Source: Alkalibaculum bacchi (GTDB lineage Bacteria > Bacillota > Clostridia > Eubacteriales > Alkalibacteraceae). From it: a DNA stretch of 5,302 nucleotides. Location of the stretch: positions 1 through 5,302 of the forward strand of contig NZ_CALNCS010000230.1 of NCBI RefSeq assembly GCF_937875145.1. Reading direction: 5' to 3'. A program made the translations under genes and the position numbers. Shown one piece after another: positions 1 through 4,998 of the stretch (the stretch's first letter is position 1; each line of letters starts with the position of its first letter). The notes beneath the pieces are model-generated. The model did no database searches and was not told the origin of the DNA. It was given only the letters and a program-made list of their open reading frames with translations.

Positions 1-89
1 AATGAATTTTGAAAAAATAGTCATTACTATAGTTACTAAATAGAAGCTCTTTTCCCTCTCTACTAATGACTATTTTTTCTAAATTCATT
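1..89. repeat. 26-bp inverted repeat, one mismatch, 37-bp loop
   Basis: Bases 1-26 and 64-89 are reverse complements at 25 of 26 positions; the only difference is at base 10. The arms lie inside the coding frame of the small minus-strand gene. The repeat may continue to the left of the window. It could be a fold-back rearrangement, a small repeat element or an assembly artefact at a contig end. The sequence alone does not decide. Confidence 0.75.
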
Positions 90-262
90 TCCGTTAAGGA
101 CTGGTTTTCTTCGCTATAAAAATGTATTAACCCCTCTCCCCTCATTTCTTTCAGTATTTCATATAATTCATTTTCTTCTACTTTGTGAAGATTTCTGTAT
201 CTTTTGGGGGTAATTGGAAACTTCAAATCTAAATCATGTAAAATTTGCAATCTAATGTTCAC
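1..262 (-). CDS. Small winged-helix-like protein, 3' end beyond window
   Basis: I do not recognise this gene by name. The minus-strand frame is open from a GTG at 262 to the window edge, giving 87 codons without the C-terminus. The start is chosen because AAGGGAG (277-271) lies 8 bases upstream. An in-frame ATG at 283-281 has no ribosome binding site and abuts the predicted -10 box. The protein begins with a helix (IRLQILHDLDL), then a helical segment (VEENELYEILKEMRGEGLI), then a probable beta wing and the phrase VISREGKELL. This order resembles winged helix-turn-helix proteins of the YjcQ/PadR-like kind, where a short phrase ending in G-x-x-L follows the wing. DNA binding is therefore an inference. 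The gene lies downstream of the cyclohydrolase gene on the same strand but has its own promoter candidate. The sequence covering VIS to the edge includes an inverted repeat, so the last residues could be affected by a rearrangement or an assembly fold-back. Confidence 0.6.
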   Translation of the reverse strand, partial: MNIRLQILHDLDLKFPITPKRYRNLHKVEENELYEILKEMRGEGLIHFYSEENQSLTEMNLEKIVISREGKELLFSNYSNDYFFKIH

Positions 263-270
263 ATCAAACA

Positions 271-277
271 CTCCCTT
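271..277 (-). promoter_or_regulatory. Ribosome binding site fixing the GTG start at 262
   Basis: AAGGGAG on the minus strand, 8 bases before GTG 262. The only in-frame ATG upstream (283) comes before this site and has no purine-rich stretch ahead of it, so the GTG is the better start. Confidence 0.5.
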
Positions 278-283
278 ATTCAT

Positions 284-312
284 CTTATATAAGTATATTA
301 TTCTACAATCAA
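284..312 (-). promoter_or_regulatory. Candidate sigma-A promoter for the small winged-helix-like gene
   Basis: On the minus strand, TTGATT (312-307) is followed after 17 bases by TATAAG (289-284). The matches are 4/6 and 5/6 to the sigma-A consensus. Transcription would start near 277, just after the ATG at 283, which fits translation from GTG 262. The resulting leader is very short and would begin at the ribosome binding site, so a start site slightly further upstream is also possible. Confidence 0.4.
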
Positions 313-355
313 TAAGAAAATCCTCTTTAACAAAGATTATTTTTCATCTAACTTT

Positions 356-952
356 TTAATCAAACATCTCATTTATCACATTGTTCTTTATTTTGCTACA
401 ATTGTCATAAAGTCTTTCAACCGTTTCTCTTACCCTTTTTATATAAGCCGTATCAGAAAGATAAGTCAAATTCACTTCTATAGCTTTTTTAACAGCTATT
501 GCAGCACCTTCGGATAAATATACCGCTCCAGCTAAATCGCCTAGAACCTTTACATAGCTCTCTTTCTGAATCCCTTGAATCTCTACTAAAATCAGTTCAC
601 AACCTTCTAGTATTGCCACTAAGGGGTCTGTAGCCTTTTGCAAAAGATCTTCATATTGATCTGGAAACTCCTTTTTCTTTCTTGTGCCTTTTATAACTTC
701 ACCAAAAGCTCTCATATCGTCATCAGCTAGATATAAACAATGTGCTTTTAACTTTTTCATCTTTTCGGTGGCATCTATAAGCATTTGGTTTTGAGGATCT
801 TTTTTTATGCTTGCTTTACATGACATTTCAACCAAAGCTGAAGCCATCGCTACGGCAGTAGCACAAGCACTACCACTTGCTGGACCTGGAAAACTTGGTT
901 CTGCTATCTTCTCTAAGTACTCTCCTAAAGTTAGATCTCTAATATTGTACAT
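356..952 (-). CDS. fchA: Cyclodeaminase/cyclohydrolase (FchA-like) family protein
   Basis: Family members are small helical cytosolic enzymes that act on folate C1 units. They either hydrolyse methenyl-THF to formyl-THF (FchA) or deaminate formimino-THF (the cyclodeaminase domain of FTCD). The 198-residue product has close to the usual length of about 200. Visible family features are the N-terminal P-x-P-x-x-G-S turn followed by an Ala-rich helix (FPGPASGSACATAVAMA, residues 21-37), the DDDMRAFGEVI helix near 77-87, and a GDLAGAV...AIEVNL segment near 138-162. The usual glycine triplet of the first motif reads A-S-G here. I place the start at ATG 952, 8 bases after AGGAG (965-961); the in-frame GTG 961 and ATG 958 overlap or crowd that site. 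A weak -10-like TATGAT lies at 1008-1003. The gene diverges from the corrinoid methyltransferase operon, so a role in oxidising or reducing its methyl groups on folate is likely but inferred. Formimino-THF cyclodeaminase is the main alternative. Confidence 0.85.
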   Translation of the reverse strand: MYNIRDLTLGEYLEKIAEPSFPGPASGSACATAVAMASALVEMSCKASIKKDPQNQMLIDATEKMKKLKAHCLYLADDDMRAFGEVIKGTRKKKEFPDQYEDLLQKATDPLVAILEGCELILVEIQGIQKESYVKVLGDLAGAVYLSEGAAIAVKKAIEVNLTYLSDTAYIKRVRETVERLYDNCSKIKNNVINEMFD

Positions 953-960
953 TGTCATCA

Positions 961-965
961 CTCCT
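961..965 (-). promoter_or_regulatory. Ribosome binding site choosing ATG 952 for the FchA-like gene
   Basis: AGGAG on the minus strand at 965-961, 8 bases before ATG 952. It overlaps the in-frame GTG at 961 and sits only 2 bases from ATG 958, which makes both poorer starts. Confidence 0.6.
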
Positions 966-1032
966 ATCCCATAAATTTCTAAGCTCTTATCACTACTAGC
1001 TTATCATAAAAAGAAAAAACCATACAATATTT

Positions 1033-1047
1033 TGATAATAATTATTA
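1033..1047. promoter_or_regulatory. Fur-like 7-1-7 palindrome in the divergent control region
   Basis: TGATAATAATTATTA matches the Bacillus Fur box TGATAATNATTATCA at all but one defined position. It lies between the FchA-like gene and the -35 box of the methyltransferase operon, about 50 bases upstream of that promoter. The surrounding DNA is extremely AT-rich, so a chance match is a real possibility. PerR boxes are similar, and I cannot tell which regulator, if any, binds. Confidence 0.3.
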
Positions 1048-1098
1048 AAAGATATAAATCATAATATAATAACGATAATATATTTTTATAAATTATAA

Positions 1099-1127
1099 TT
1101 GACTTTTATTTTATAATCATGTAAGAT
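1099..1127 (+). promoter_or_regulatory. Sigma-A promoter of the corrinoid methyltransferase operon
   Basis: TTGACT (1099-1104) is followed by an exact 17-base spacer and TAAGAT (1122-1127), with A/T tracts upstream that could act as an UP element. The predicted transcript starts near 1134, giving a leader of about 85 bases before ATG 1220. That leader contains the hairpin at 1157-1185. This is the best promoter in the window. Confidence 0.65.
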
Positions 1128-1156
1128 TAAGTTAACATAAAAAATAATCAATAAAC

Positions 1157-1185
1157 CCTATATTATTCTAGTTAAATAATATAGG
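1157..1185 (+). promoter_or_regulatory. 11-bp leader hairpin or operator upstream of the corrinoid protein gene
   Basis: CCTATATTATT (1157-1167) and AATAATATAGG (1175-1185) form a perfect 11-bp stem with a 7-base loop (ctagtta). No T tract follows it on the plus strand, so it is not an ordinary terminator. It lies between the promoter and the ribosome binding site at 1206-1212. It may be an operator for a repressor or an RNA stem that protects or controls the message. It is too small to be a cobalamin riboswitch. Confidence 0.5.
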
Positions 1186-1219
1186 AATAAAAATTACACG
1201 TATTTAAGGAGGAATAAAC

Positions 1220-1852
1220 ATGTCAAAAATTGAAGAAGTAAAAGCTAAGGTAGAAGCAGGTAAAACAAAATTAGTAGCAGGTTTAGTACAAGAGGCTTTA
1301 GATGAAGGTAATTCACCAAATGATATCCTTCAAGCTATGGTTGACTCTATGGGTGTTGTAGGAGACAAATTCTCAAGTGGAGAATTATTTGTACCAGAGA
1401 TGTTAATCGCTGCTAAAGCAATGTCAAAAGGTGTTGATGTATTAAAACCTCTTATGGCTGGCGACAATTCAAATTCTTTAGGAACATGCATTATTGGAAC
1501 AGTAGAAGGCGATTTACATGATATCGGTAAAAATTTAGTGTCTATGATGATTGAAAGTGCTGGATTTAATTTGGTTGACATCGGTGTTGACGTACCCGCT
1601 CAAAAATTCGTAGATGCTATTAAAGAAAATGACAATGTTACTCTAGTAGCTTGCTCAGGCTTGCTTACAACTACAATGCCAGCATTAAAAGAAGCTGTAC
1701 AAACAGTCAAAGCTAGTGGTTTAGAAGGCTTTAAAATAATCGTTGGTGGAGCTCCTGTAACGCCAGAGTTTGCAGAAGAAATTGGTGCAGATGGCTATGC
1801 TCCAGATGCAGGTAGCGCTGTTGTGAAAGCAAAAGAATTGGTAAAAGCATAA
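1220..1852 (+). CDS. Corrinoid (cobalamin-binding) methyl carrier protein
   Basis: This 210-residue cytosolic protein carries a methyl group on the cobalt of cobalamin between two methyltransferases, as MtaC, MtbC, MtvC and similar proteins do. Residues 1-85 form the helical cap domain, including the typical FVPEMLIAAKAM stretch (57-68). Residues 88-210 form the Rossmann-like B12 domain. The lower-ligand motif D-x-H-x-x-G is D98-L-H100-D-I-G103, with the cobalt-coordinating His at 100. The companion SxL (S146-G-L148) and GG (176-177) motifs that hold the nucleotide tail are intact. AAGGAGG (1206-1212) lies 7 bases before the ATG. The methyltransferase gene starts 30 bases downstream, so the two form one operon driven by the promoter at 1099-1127. 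The length and the URO-D-type partner fit the carrier of an O-demethylase or another methyltrophic system. The substrate is set by the partner and cannot be read from this protein. Confidence 0.93.
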   Translation: MSKIEEVKAKVEAGKTKLVAGLVQEALDEGNSPNDILQAMVDSMGVVGDKFSSGELFVPEMLIAAKAMSKGVDVLKPLMAGDNSNSLGTCIIGTVEGDLHDIGKNLVSMMIESAGFNLVDIGVDVPAQKFVDAIKENDNVTLVACSGLLTTTMPALKEAVQTVKASGLEGFKIIVGGAPVTPEFAEEIGADGYAPDAGSAVVKAKELVKA

Positions 1853-1882
1853 TTCACTTTTAGATAAAGGAGGTTTATACTT

Positions 1883-2863
1883 ATGTTAACAATAAAACAA
1901 AATTTGCAAGAAGTTATGAAGGGCGGAAACCCTGACCGCTTCGTAAAACAATATGAATTTTTGGATATCATTTTAGAATTACCTAGTGATGCATCTATGG
2001 GTGGACCTGGACAAGAATGGCGCACAGCTTGGGGTGTACTCAATAGATGGCCAGAAGGACAAATAGGTGGCTTCCCTGTTCACGATGATGAAAATATCGT
2101 TATAAAAGACATTACGAAATGGAGAGATTATGTAAAAGCTCCTCGCGTAGAATTTTCAGATGAAGAGTGGGCTCCAGCAATCGAACACGTTAATAAAATA
2201 GACCGAAACCAAAAATACGTGGCTCCTTTTATTGCGCCAGGTGTATTTGAAATGACTCATCACTTAATGCGTATGGAAAACGCTTTAATGAACTATTACG
2301 AAGAGCCAGAAGCTATGCATGAATTAATCGATTACGTAACGGATTACGAGATTCGTTGGGCTAAAGAAATCATTGACCATATCCATCCTGATGCACTGTT
2401 TCATCACGATGACTGGGGTAGCCAAATTTCTTCTTTCCTTTCACCAGCTATGTTCGAAGAATTTATTGTACCTGCATACAAGAAAATCTATGGTTTCTAT
2501 AAAGAAAATGGCGTAGAACTTATTGTACATCACAATGATGCTTACTCTGCAAACTTAGTACCTTATATGATCGAAATGGGTATTGATATTTGGCAAGGTG
2601 CAATGAGCACAAATAATATCCCTGAACTTATTAAAAAATATGGTGACAAGATTACCTTTATGGGTGATATTGATAGTGGCGTTGTAGATTTCCCTGACTG
2701 GACACCAGAAATCGTTGAAAAACATGTAAAAATCTCTTGTGAGCGATGTGGCAAACTCCATTTTATCCCATCCTTAAGCCAAGGGCTAAACTTTAGTTCA
2801 TTCCCAGGCGTATATGAAGAAACAGATAAAGCAATTGACAAAATGAGCAAAGAAATGTTCTAA
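1883..2863 (+). CDS. URO-D-fold corrinoid methyltransferase, probable ether O-demethylase methyltransferase I
   Basis: This 326-residue protein of the uroporphyrinogen decarboxylase superfamily probably transfers a methyl group from a donor to the Co(I) form of the neighbouring corrinoid protein. Family signs are HHDDWGSQ (174-181), FLSPAMFEEFIVPAYKKI (185-202), IEMGIDIWQG (230-239) and TFMGDID (258-264). Residues E132, E147 and H168 fit exactly the spacing E-X14-E-X20-H. From memory, this is the zinc motif reported for phenyl-methyl-ether O-demethylase methyltransferases I. The H-x-C motif of methanol/methylamine MtaA/MtbA enzymes is not present; the corresponding stretch reads V-H-H-N-D (215-219). 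A true HemE role is unlikely, given the divergent sequence and the pairing with a corrinoid protein. The start has AAAGGAGGT (1866-1874) 9 bases upstream. The gene ends the operon, before a strong terminator. The methyltransferase II and reactivating enzyme needed for a full cycle are not in the window. An aromatic methyl ether such as vanillate or veratrole is the best guess for the substrate. Confidence 0.85.
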   Translation: MLTIKQNLQEVMKGGNPDRFVKQYEFLDIILELPSDASMGGPGQEWRTAWGVLNRWPEGQIGGFPVHDDENIVIKDITKWRDYVKAPRVEFSDEEWAPAIEHVNKIDRNQKYVAPFIAPGVFEMTHHLMRMENALMNYYEEPEAMHELIDYVTDYEIRWAKEIIDHIHPDALFHHDDWGSQISSFLSPAMFEEFIVPAYKKIYGFYKENGVELIVHHNDAYSANLVPYMIEMGIDIWQGAMSTNNIPELIKKYGDKITFMGDIDSGVVDFPDWTPEIVEKHVKISCERCGKLHFIPSLSQGLNFSSFPGVYEETDKAIDKMSKEMF

Positions 2864-2882
2864 ATAAAATATTAAAGCTTTT

Positions 2883-2922
2883 TATAAAGAAACCACCTCA
2901 TGTTGAAGGTGGTTTCTTTATA
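2883..2922. terminator. Strong bidirectional Rho-independent terminator
   Basis: A perfect 16-bp stem pairs 2883-2898 with 2907-2922 around an 8-base loop (catgttga). The core is CCACCT/AGGTGG and the flanks are A-rich on the left and T-rich on the right, so it can work in both directions. It sits between the convergent methyltransferase and asparaginase genes and would end both transcripts. Confidence 0.92.
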
Positions 2923-2980
2923 TTAGAGTAATCTATAAGCTTAAACCCAATTTTCGCCTTATTGTCTTCCTACTAAATGG

Positions 2981-3988
2981 CTATTTTGTCAACTCCCCTC
3001 TCAAATTTGTTTCCATAAGCCTTTTTACGGTCTCTACATCATCATATAAGCTAAGGAGATAATCTAATTTTGTTACCGCAGCTTCAACAGTCATATCGTA
3101 TCCACTGACTGCACCAGCTTGTGATAAAGTAGAAGATGCTTCATATTGACCAATTACAGCAGAACCTTTTAAACACTGTGTACAAACGACAATAATCGTA
3201 TCGTTTTCTTTTGCCCTCTTAAGTAGGCCTTCTAAGATATGATCTGCCTTTGGCAGATTCCCTGCACCCAAAGCTTCGATAACAAATCCCCTTAAATGAG
3301 AAGTCATAATGCTTTCAAATACCTCCCATTGAATTCCAGGAAATATTTTAAGGACAGCTATTTGACGTTTATCAAAGGTTCGAACTTTAAAATCACCCTT
3401 TGTAGGACGGACAAGCTTATTTTTCACTTCAATATTTACGCCTATTTCAGCTAAAAACGGATAATTAGGTGAATCAAATGCGATCAAATGATCTGAACTT
3501 ATTTTTGTCGCTCGATTTCCTCTCATAAGTTTACTTCCAAAATAAAGGCACACTTCAGGAATATTGTAATTGGCTGCAATGAGAAGGGCTGTAATAATGT
3601 TATCCCGTCCATCGTTTCGAATTTCGGATAAGGGAATTTGGGATCCTGTTAAAATAACAGGTTTAGACAAACCATCTAACATAAAGGAGAGGGCGGATGC
3701 CGTATAAGCCATCGTATCTGTGCCATGCAAGATAACAAACCCATCGTACATATGGTACTTTTCTTTAATATCCTTAGCGATTTTTACCCATTCCTTTACG
3801 GAAACATCAGATGAGTCCAATAGTGGGTCGTATTCAATATAATCATAAAAAGGCATTTCTTCTGAGTTTAATTCTTGAATGGTAGATAGAGCTTGTTTCA
3901 TAAAACCTTTTTTTGGTGCATAACCATTAGTAGTCTTAATCATACCAATCGTTCCACCAGTATGGATAATACAAATTCTTTTTTTCAT
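2981..3988 (-). CDS. ansA: Type I (cytoplasmic) L-asparaginase
   Basis: The enzyme hydrolyses L-asparagine to aspartate and ammonia in the cytosol. The 335-residue product is near the 338 residues of E. coli AnsA, with no signal peptide, which argues against the exported type II enzyme. The first catalytic motif is TGGTIG (10-15, nucleophile Thr13). The second is HGTDTMAYT (88-96, Thr90-Asp91), and Lys162 lies in RGNRATK. These correspond to Thr14, Thr91, Asp92 and Lys163 in the E. coli enzyme. The GSQIP motif (115-119), the TQC sequence that holds the allosteric Cys in E. coli AnsA, and the C-terminal NLRGELT are also present, so allosteric control by asparagine is plausible. The ATG at 3988 is preferred over the in-frame GTG at 3991 because AGGTG (3998-3994) lies 5 bases before it. 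The gene is monocistronic as seen, convergent with the methyltransferase operon and divergent from the 177-residue protein gene. The alternative, an archaeal-type GatD, is unlikely at this length. Confidence 0.95.
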   Translation of the reverse strand: MKKRICIIHTGGTIGMIKTTNGYAPKKGFMKQALSTIQELNSEEMPFYDYIEYDPLLDSSDVSVKEWVKIAKDIKEKYHMYDGFVILHGTDTMAYTASALSFMLDGLSKPVILTGSQIPLSEIRNDGRDNIITALLIAANYNIPEVCLYFGSKLMRGNRATKISSDHLIAFDSPNYPFLAEIGVNIEVKNKLVRPTKGDFKVRTFDKRQIAVLKIFPGIQWEVFESIMTSHLRGFVIEALGAGNLPKADHILEGLLKRAKENDTIIVVCTQCLKGSAVIGQYEASSTLSQAGAVSGYDMTVEAAVTKLDYLLSLYDDVETVKRLMETNLRGELTK

Positions 3989-3993
3989 CACTA

Positions 3994-3998
3994 CACCT
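3994..3998 (-). promoter_or_regulatory. Ribosome binding site choosing ATG 3988 for ansA
   Basis: AGGTG on the minus strand at 3998-3994 lies 5 bases from ATG 3988 (7 from its AGG core). It is only 2 bases from the in-frame GTG at 3991, which is therefore a poor start. Confidence 0.5.
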
Positions 3999-4011
3999 GT
4001 CTTCTTTTATT

Positions 4012-4040
4012 ATTTTAATGTCTGCTAAATACAGTTTAAA
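4012..4040 (-). promoter_or_regulatory. ansA: Weak promoter candidate for ansA
   Basis: TTTAAA (4040-4035), a 17-base spacer and TAAAAT (4017-4012) on the minus strand match the sigma-A boxes at 4/6 and 5/6. A second -10-like TATATT lies at 4044-4039. The region is AT-rich, so the choice is uncertain. Confidence 0.3.
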
Positions 4041-4058
4041 TATACCAAATTACTGTAT
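4029..4058. promoter_or_regulatory. Dyad ATACAGT-N16-ACTGTAT, possible operator
   Basis: ATACAGT (4029-4035) and ACTGTAT (4052-4058) are perfect inverted 7-mers. They overlap the ansA promoter candidates. A third ACTGTA copy occurs at 4101-4106, at the -10 region of the divergent gene. A shared regulator of both genes is possible but unproven. Confidence 0.3.
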
Positions 4059-4074
4059 AAGTTAAAACGGAGCC

Positions 4075-4103
4075 GTCACAATAGACCTAATAATGAGTAT
4101 ACT
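4075..4103 (+). promoter_or_regulatory. Promoter candidate for the 177-residue protein gene
   Basis: GTCACA (4075-4080), a 17-base spacer and TATACT (4098-4103) match the sigma-A boxes at 4/6 and 5/6. Transcription would start near 4110, giving a leader of about 30 bases. A sporulation sigma factor cannot be excluded from so short a signal. Confidence 0.4.
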
Positions 4104-4139
4104 GTAGAGAACAATATAAATAAAAACTGGAGGAAAAAC

Positions 4140-4673
4140 ATGGATTATTATTCTTTTAATTCCCCTATAAATGATTCAATGAATTATGTGCAAAATCCTT
4201 ATATAAATCAAATGCAACCCATTTTATCAAATAATCCAACAGAGACAGATCTTACTCTATTTAAAGAGTTAAGCGGATTTCCCAACTATGGAAATCCAAG
4301 TGGAAATGCGGATATCCTCTACACAGGAAACCAGGGTACTTGGACATTTGAAGTTCCAGCCTTCTTCTTTGTACCAGGCTTATTGAGAGCTGAAGTATTA
4401 ATTTCGGGTGTTCTTGACGACAAGCAACCTGCTACCCCTATCCGTCAATACTCTGCTACTATAACGATTAATGGCCGAGTAGTTCATAGAGGTGCTCTTC
4501 CATTACAACACGGCAGACCTTTCGGAGCACAATTTGACGATTGGCAAATCATGAGATTTAATGTAAGAAATCTAAGAAGAGTAAATACTATCGAAATTCG
4601 AAATACTTCTACAGGTGCACAAAACGATTGGATTGGTTTAGATTGGATAGAAATGAGATTTTCTCGTAACTAG
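4140..4673 (+). CDS. Uncharacterised 177-residue protein, probable beta-sandwich domain
   Basis: I do not recognise this gene. TGGAGG (4128-4133) lies 6 bases before the ATG, so the start is firm. Residues 1-35 are rich in Asn, Pro, Tyr, Ser and Gln and look disordered; there is no signal peptide or membrane segment. Residues 58-177 alternate hydrophobic and polar residues in the way of a beta-sandwich: TWTFEVPAFFFVPG (67-80), RAEVLISGVL (83-92), YSATITINGRVV (104-115), QIMRFNVRNLRRVNTIEIRN (136-155) and DWIGLDWIEMRF (163-174). The N-G-x-V turn and the final D-W-I-x-L-D-W-I-E strand recall galactose-binding or carbohydrate-binding-module folds, so ligand or glycan binding is a reasonable inference. 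The low-complexity head without a signal peptide would suit a spore-coat or other structural protein, but that is a guess. The gene stands alone, divergent from ansA, with weak terminator hairpins after its TAG stop. Confidence 0.85.
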   Translation: MDYYSFNSPINDSMNYVQNPYINQMQPILSNNPTETDLTLFKELSGFPNYGNPSGNADILYTGNQGTWTFEVPAFFFVPGLLRAEVLISGVLDDKQPATPIRQYSATITINGRVVHRGALPLQHGRPFGAQFDDWQIMRFNVRNLRRVNTIEIRNTSTGAQNDWIGLDWIEMRFSRN

Positions 4674-4683
4674 AAAAGAGCTC

Positions 4684-4708
4684 CCCTTAAAGGTGGCGCA
4701 CCTAAGGG
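4684..4708 (+). terminator. Hairpin after the 177-residue protein gene, possible weak terminator
   Basis: CCCTTA (4684-4689) pairs with TAAGGG (4703-4708), and GGTG (4692-4695) with CACC (4699-4702), leaving a 2-base bulge and a GCG loop. It starts 11 bases after the TAG stop. No clean T tract follows, so termination may be weak. AAGGG (4704-4708) can instead pair with CCCTT (4717-4721). Confidence 0.4.
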
Positions 4709-4729
4709 ATTTACTACCCTTGAAAAATT

Positions 4730-4761
4730 TGGCATAGTCGGTAGAAATATCAGTTATGCCA
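4730..4761 (-). terminator. Hairpin after the recombinase remnant, possible terminator
   Basis: On the minus strand TGGCATA (4761-4755) and TATGCCA (4736-4730) form a 7-bp stem with an 18-base loop, followed by AATTTTTC. It overlaps the last codons of the recombinase-like remnant, as a native terminator would. The loop is long, so this is a weak call. Confidence 0.3.
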
Positions 4762-4919
4762 TTTTCTCTTGAATTTTCAGAAGTCTCACTACCCCGATAC
4801 AGTTAAAAATCACTTCAATATGATGTTGCCACCTTTTCTGCCTTGTAAACAATGATTTTCTCAATAAACTGCCGCTCCAAATCCTTGTTGTTATCAGCGT
4901 ATTTCTTTAGTATTGCTTT
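4754..4919 (-). pseudogene. Frameshifted C-terminal remnant resembling a large serine recombinase
   Basis: One minus-strand frame (4919 to about 4828) reads AILKKYADNNKDLERQF then IEKIIVYKAEKV, and stops at a TGA (4817-4815). The adjacent frame carries on at once with HHIEVIFNCIGVV and ends at a TAA (4756-4754). Joined, the order F-I-E-K-I-x-V-x-x-x-x-K-V, then a variable turn, then I-E-V-x-F-N-x-I-G, is what I recall at the C-terminus of resolvase/TnpX-type large serine recombinases (DUF4368-like end). A stop codon lies directly upstream of 4919 and no catalytic N-terminal domain is visible, so only a fragment remains. The break between the frames is a small indel near 4826-4830. The identification rests on memory of the family pattern over about 50 residues and is therefore moderate. 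Its presence supports a past mobile-element insertion beside trpA. Confidence 0.5.
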
Positions 4920-4952
4920 CTAATATGAGATTTGTCAAAAGTGTTTTACCAG

Positions 4953-4984
4953 CAAAGCCACTACCATCTACAGTAGTGGCTTTG
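4953..4984. repeat. Perfect 12-bp inverted repeat with 8-bp loop
   Basis: CAAAGCCACTAC (4953-4964) and GTAGTGGCTTTG (4973-4984) are exact reverse complements around catctaca. The stem is far stronger than random AT-rich DNA would give. No T tract follows on either strand, so it is not a standard terminator. It lies between trpA and the recombinase-like remnant and may be a mobile-element end, a recombination site or a processed RNA stem. Confidence 0.6.
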
Positions 4985-4998
4985 GCTATCATTAAACC

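Noticed and set aside
281..283. ATG start for the small left-edge gene
   Set aside because: No ribosome binding site, and it abuts the predicted -10 box. GTG 262 has AAGGGAG at a good distance.
1112..1117. TATAAT as the -10 box of the methyltransferase operon
   Set aside because: It lies only 7 bases after TTGACT. TAAGAT at 1122-1127 has the correct 17-base spacing. It could still be a -10 for another -35, but none is evident.
1134..1219. Cobalamin riboswitch in the operon leader
   Set aside because: The leader is only about 85 bases and lacks the conserved B12-box elements. The single 11-bp hairpin is far too small.
1330..1581. Minus-strand open frame inside the corrinoid protein gene
   Set aside because: Antisense to a gene with intact B12 motifs, with no ribosome binding site or family resemblance.
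1883..2863. True HemE uroporphyrinogen decarboxylase or pyrrolysine-containing MttB/MtbB
   Set aside because: The operon with a corrinoid carrier and the E-X14-E-X20-H spacing favour a methyltransferase. The frame has no in-frame amber codon, and MttB-type proteins are a different family.
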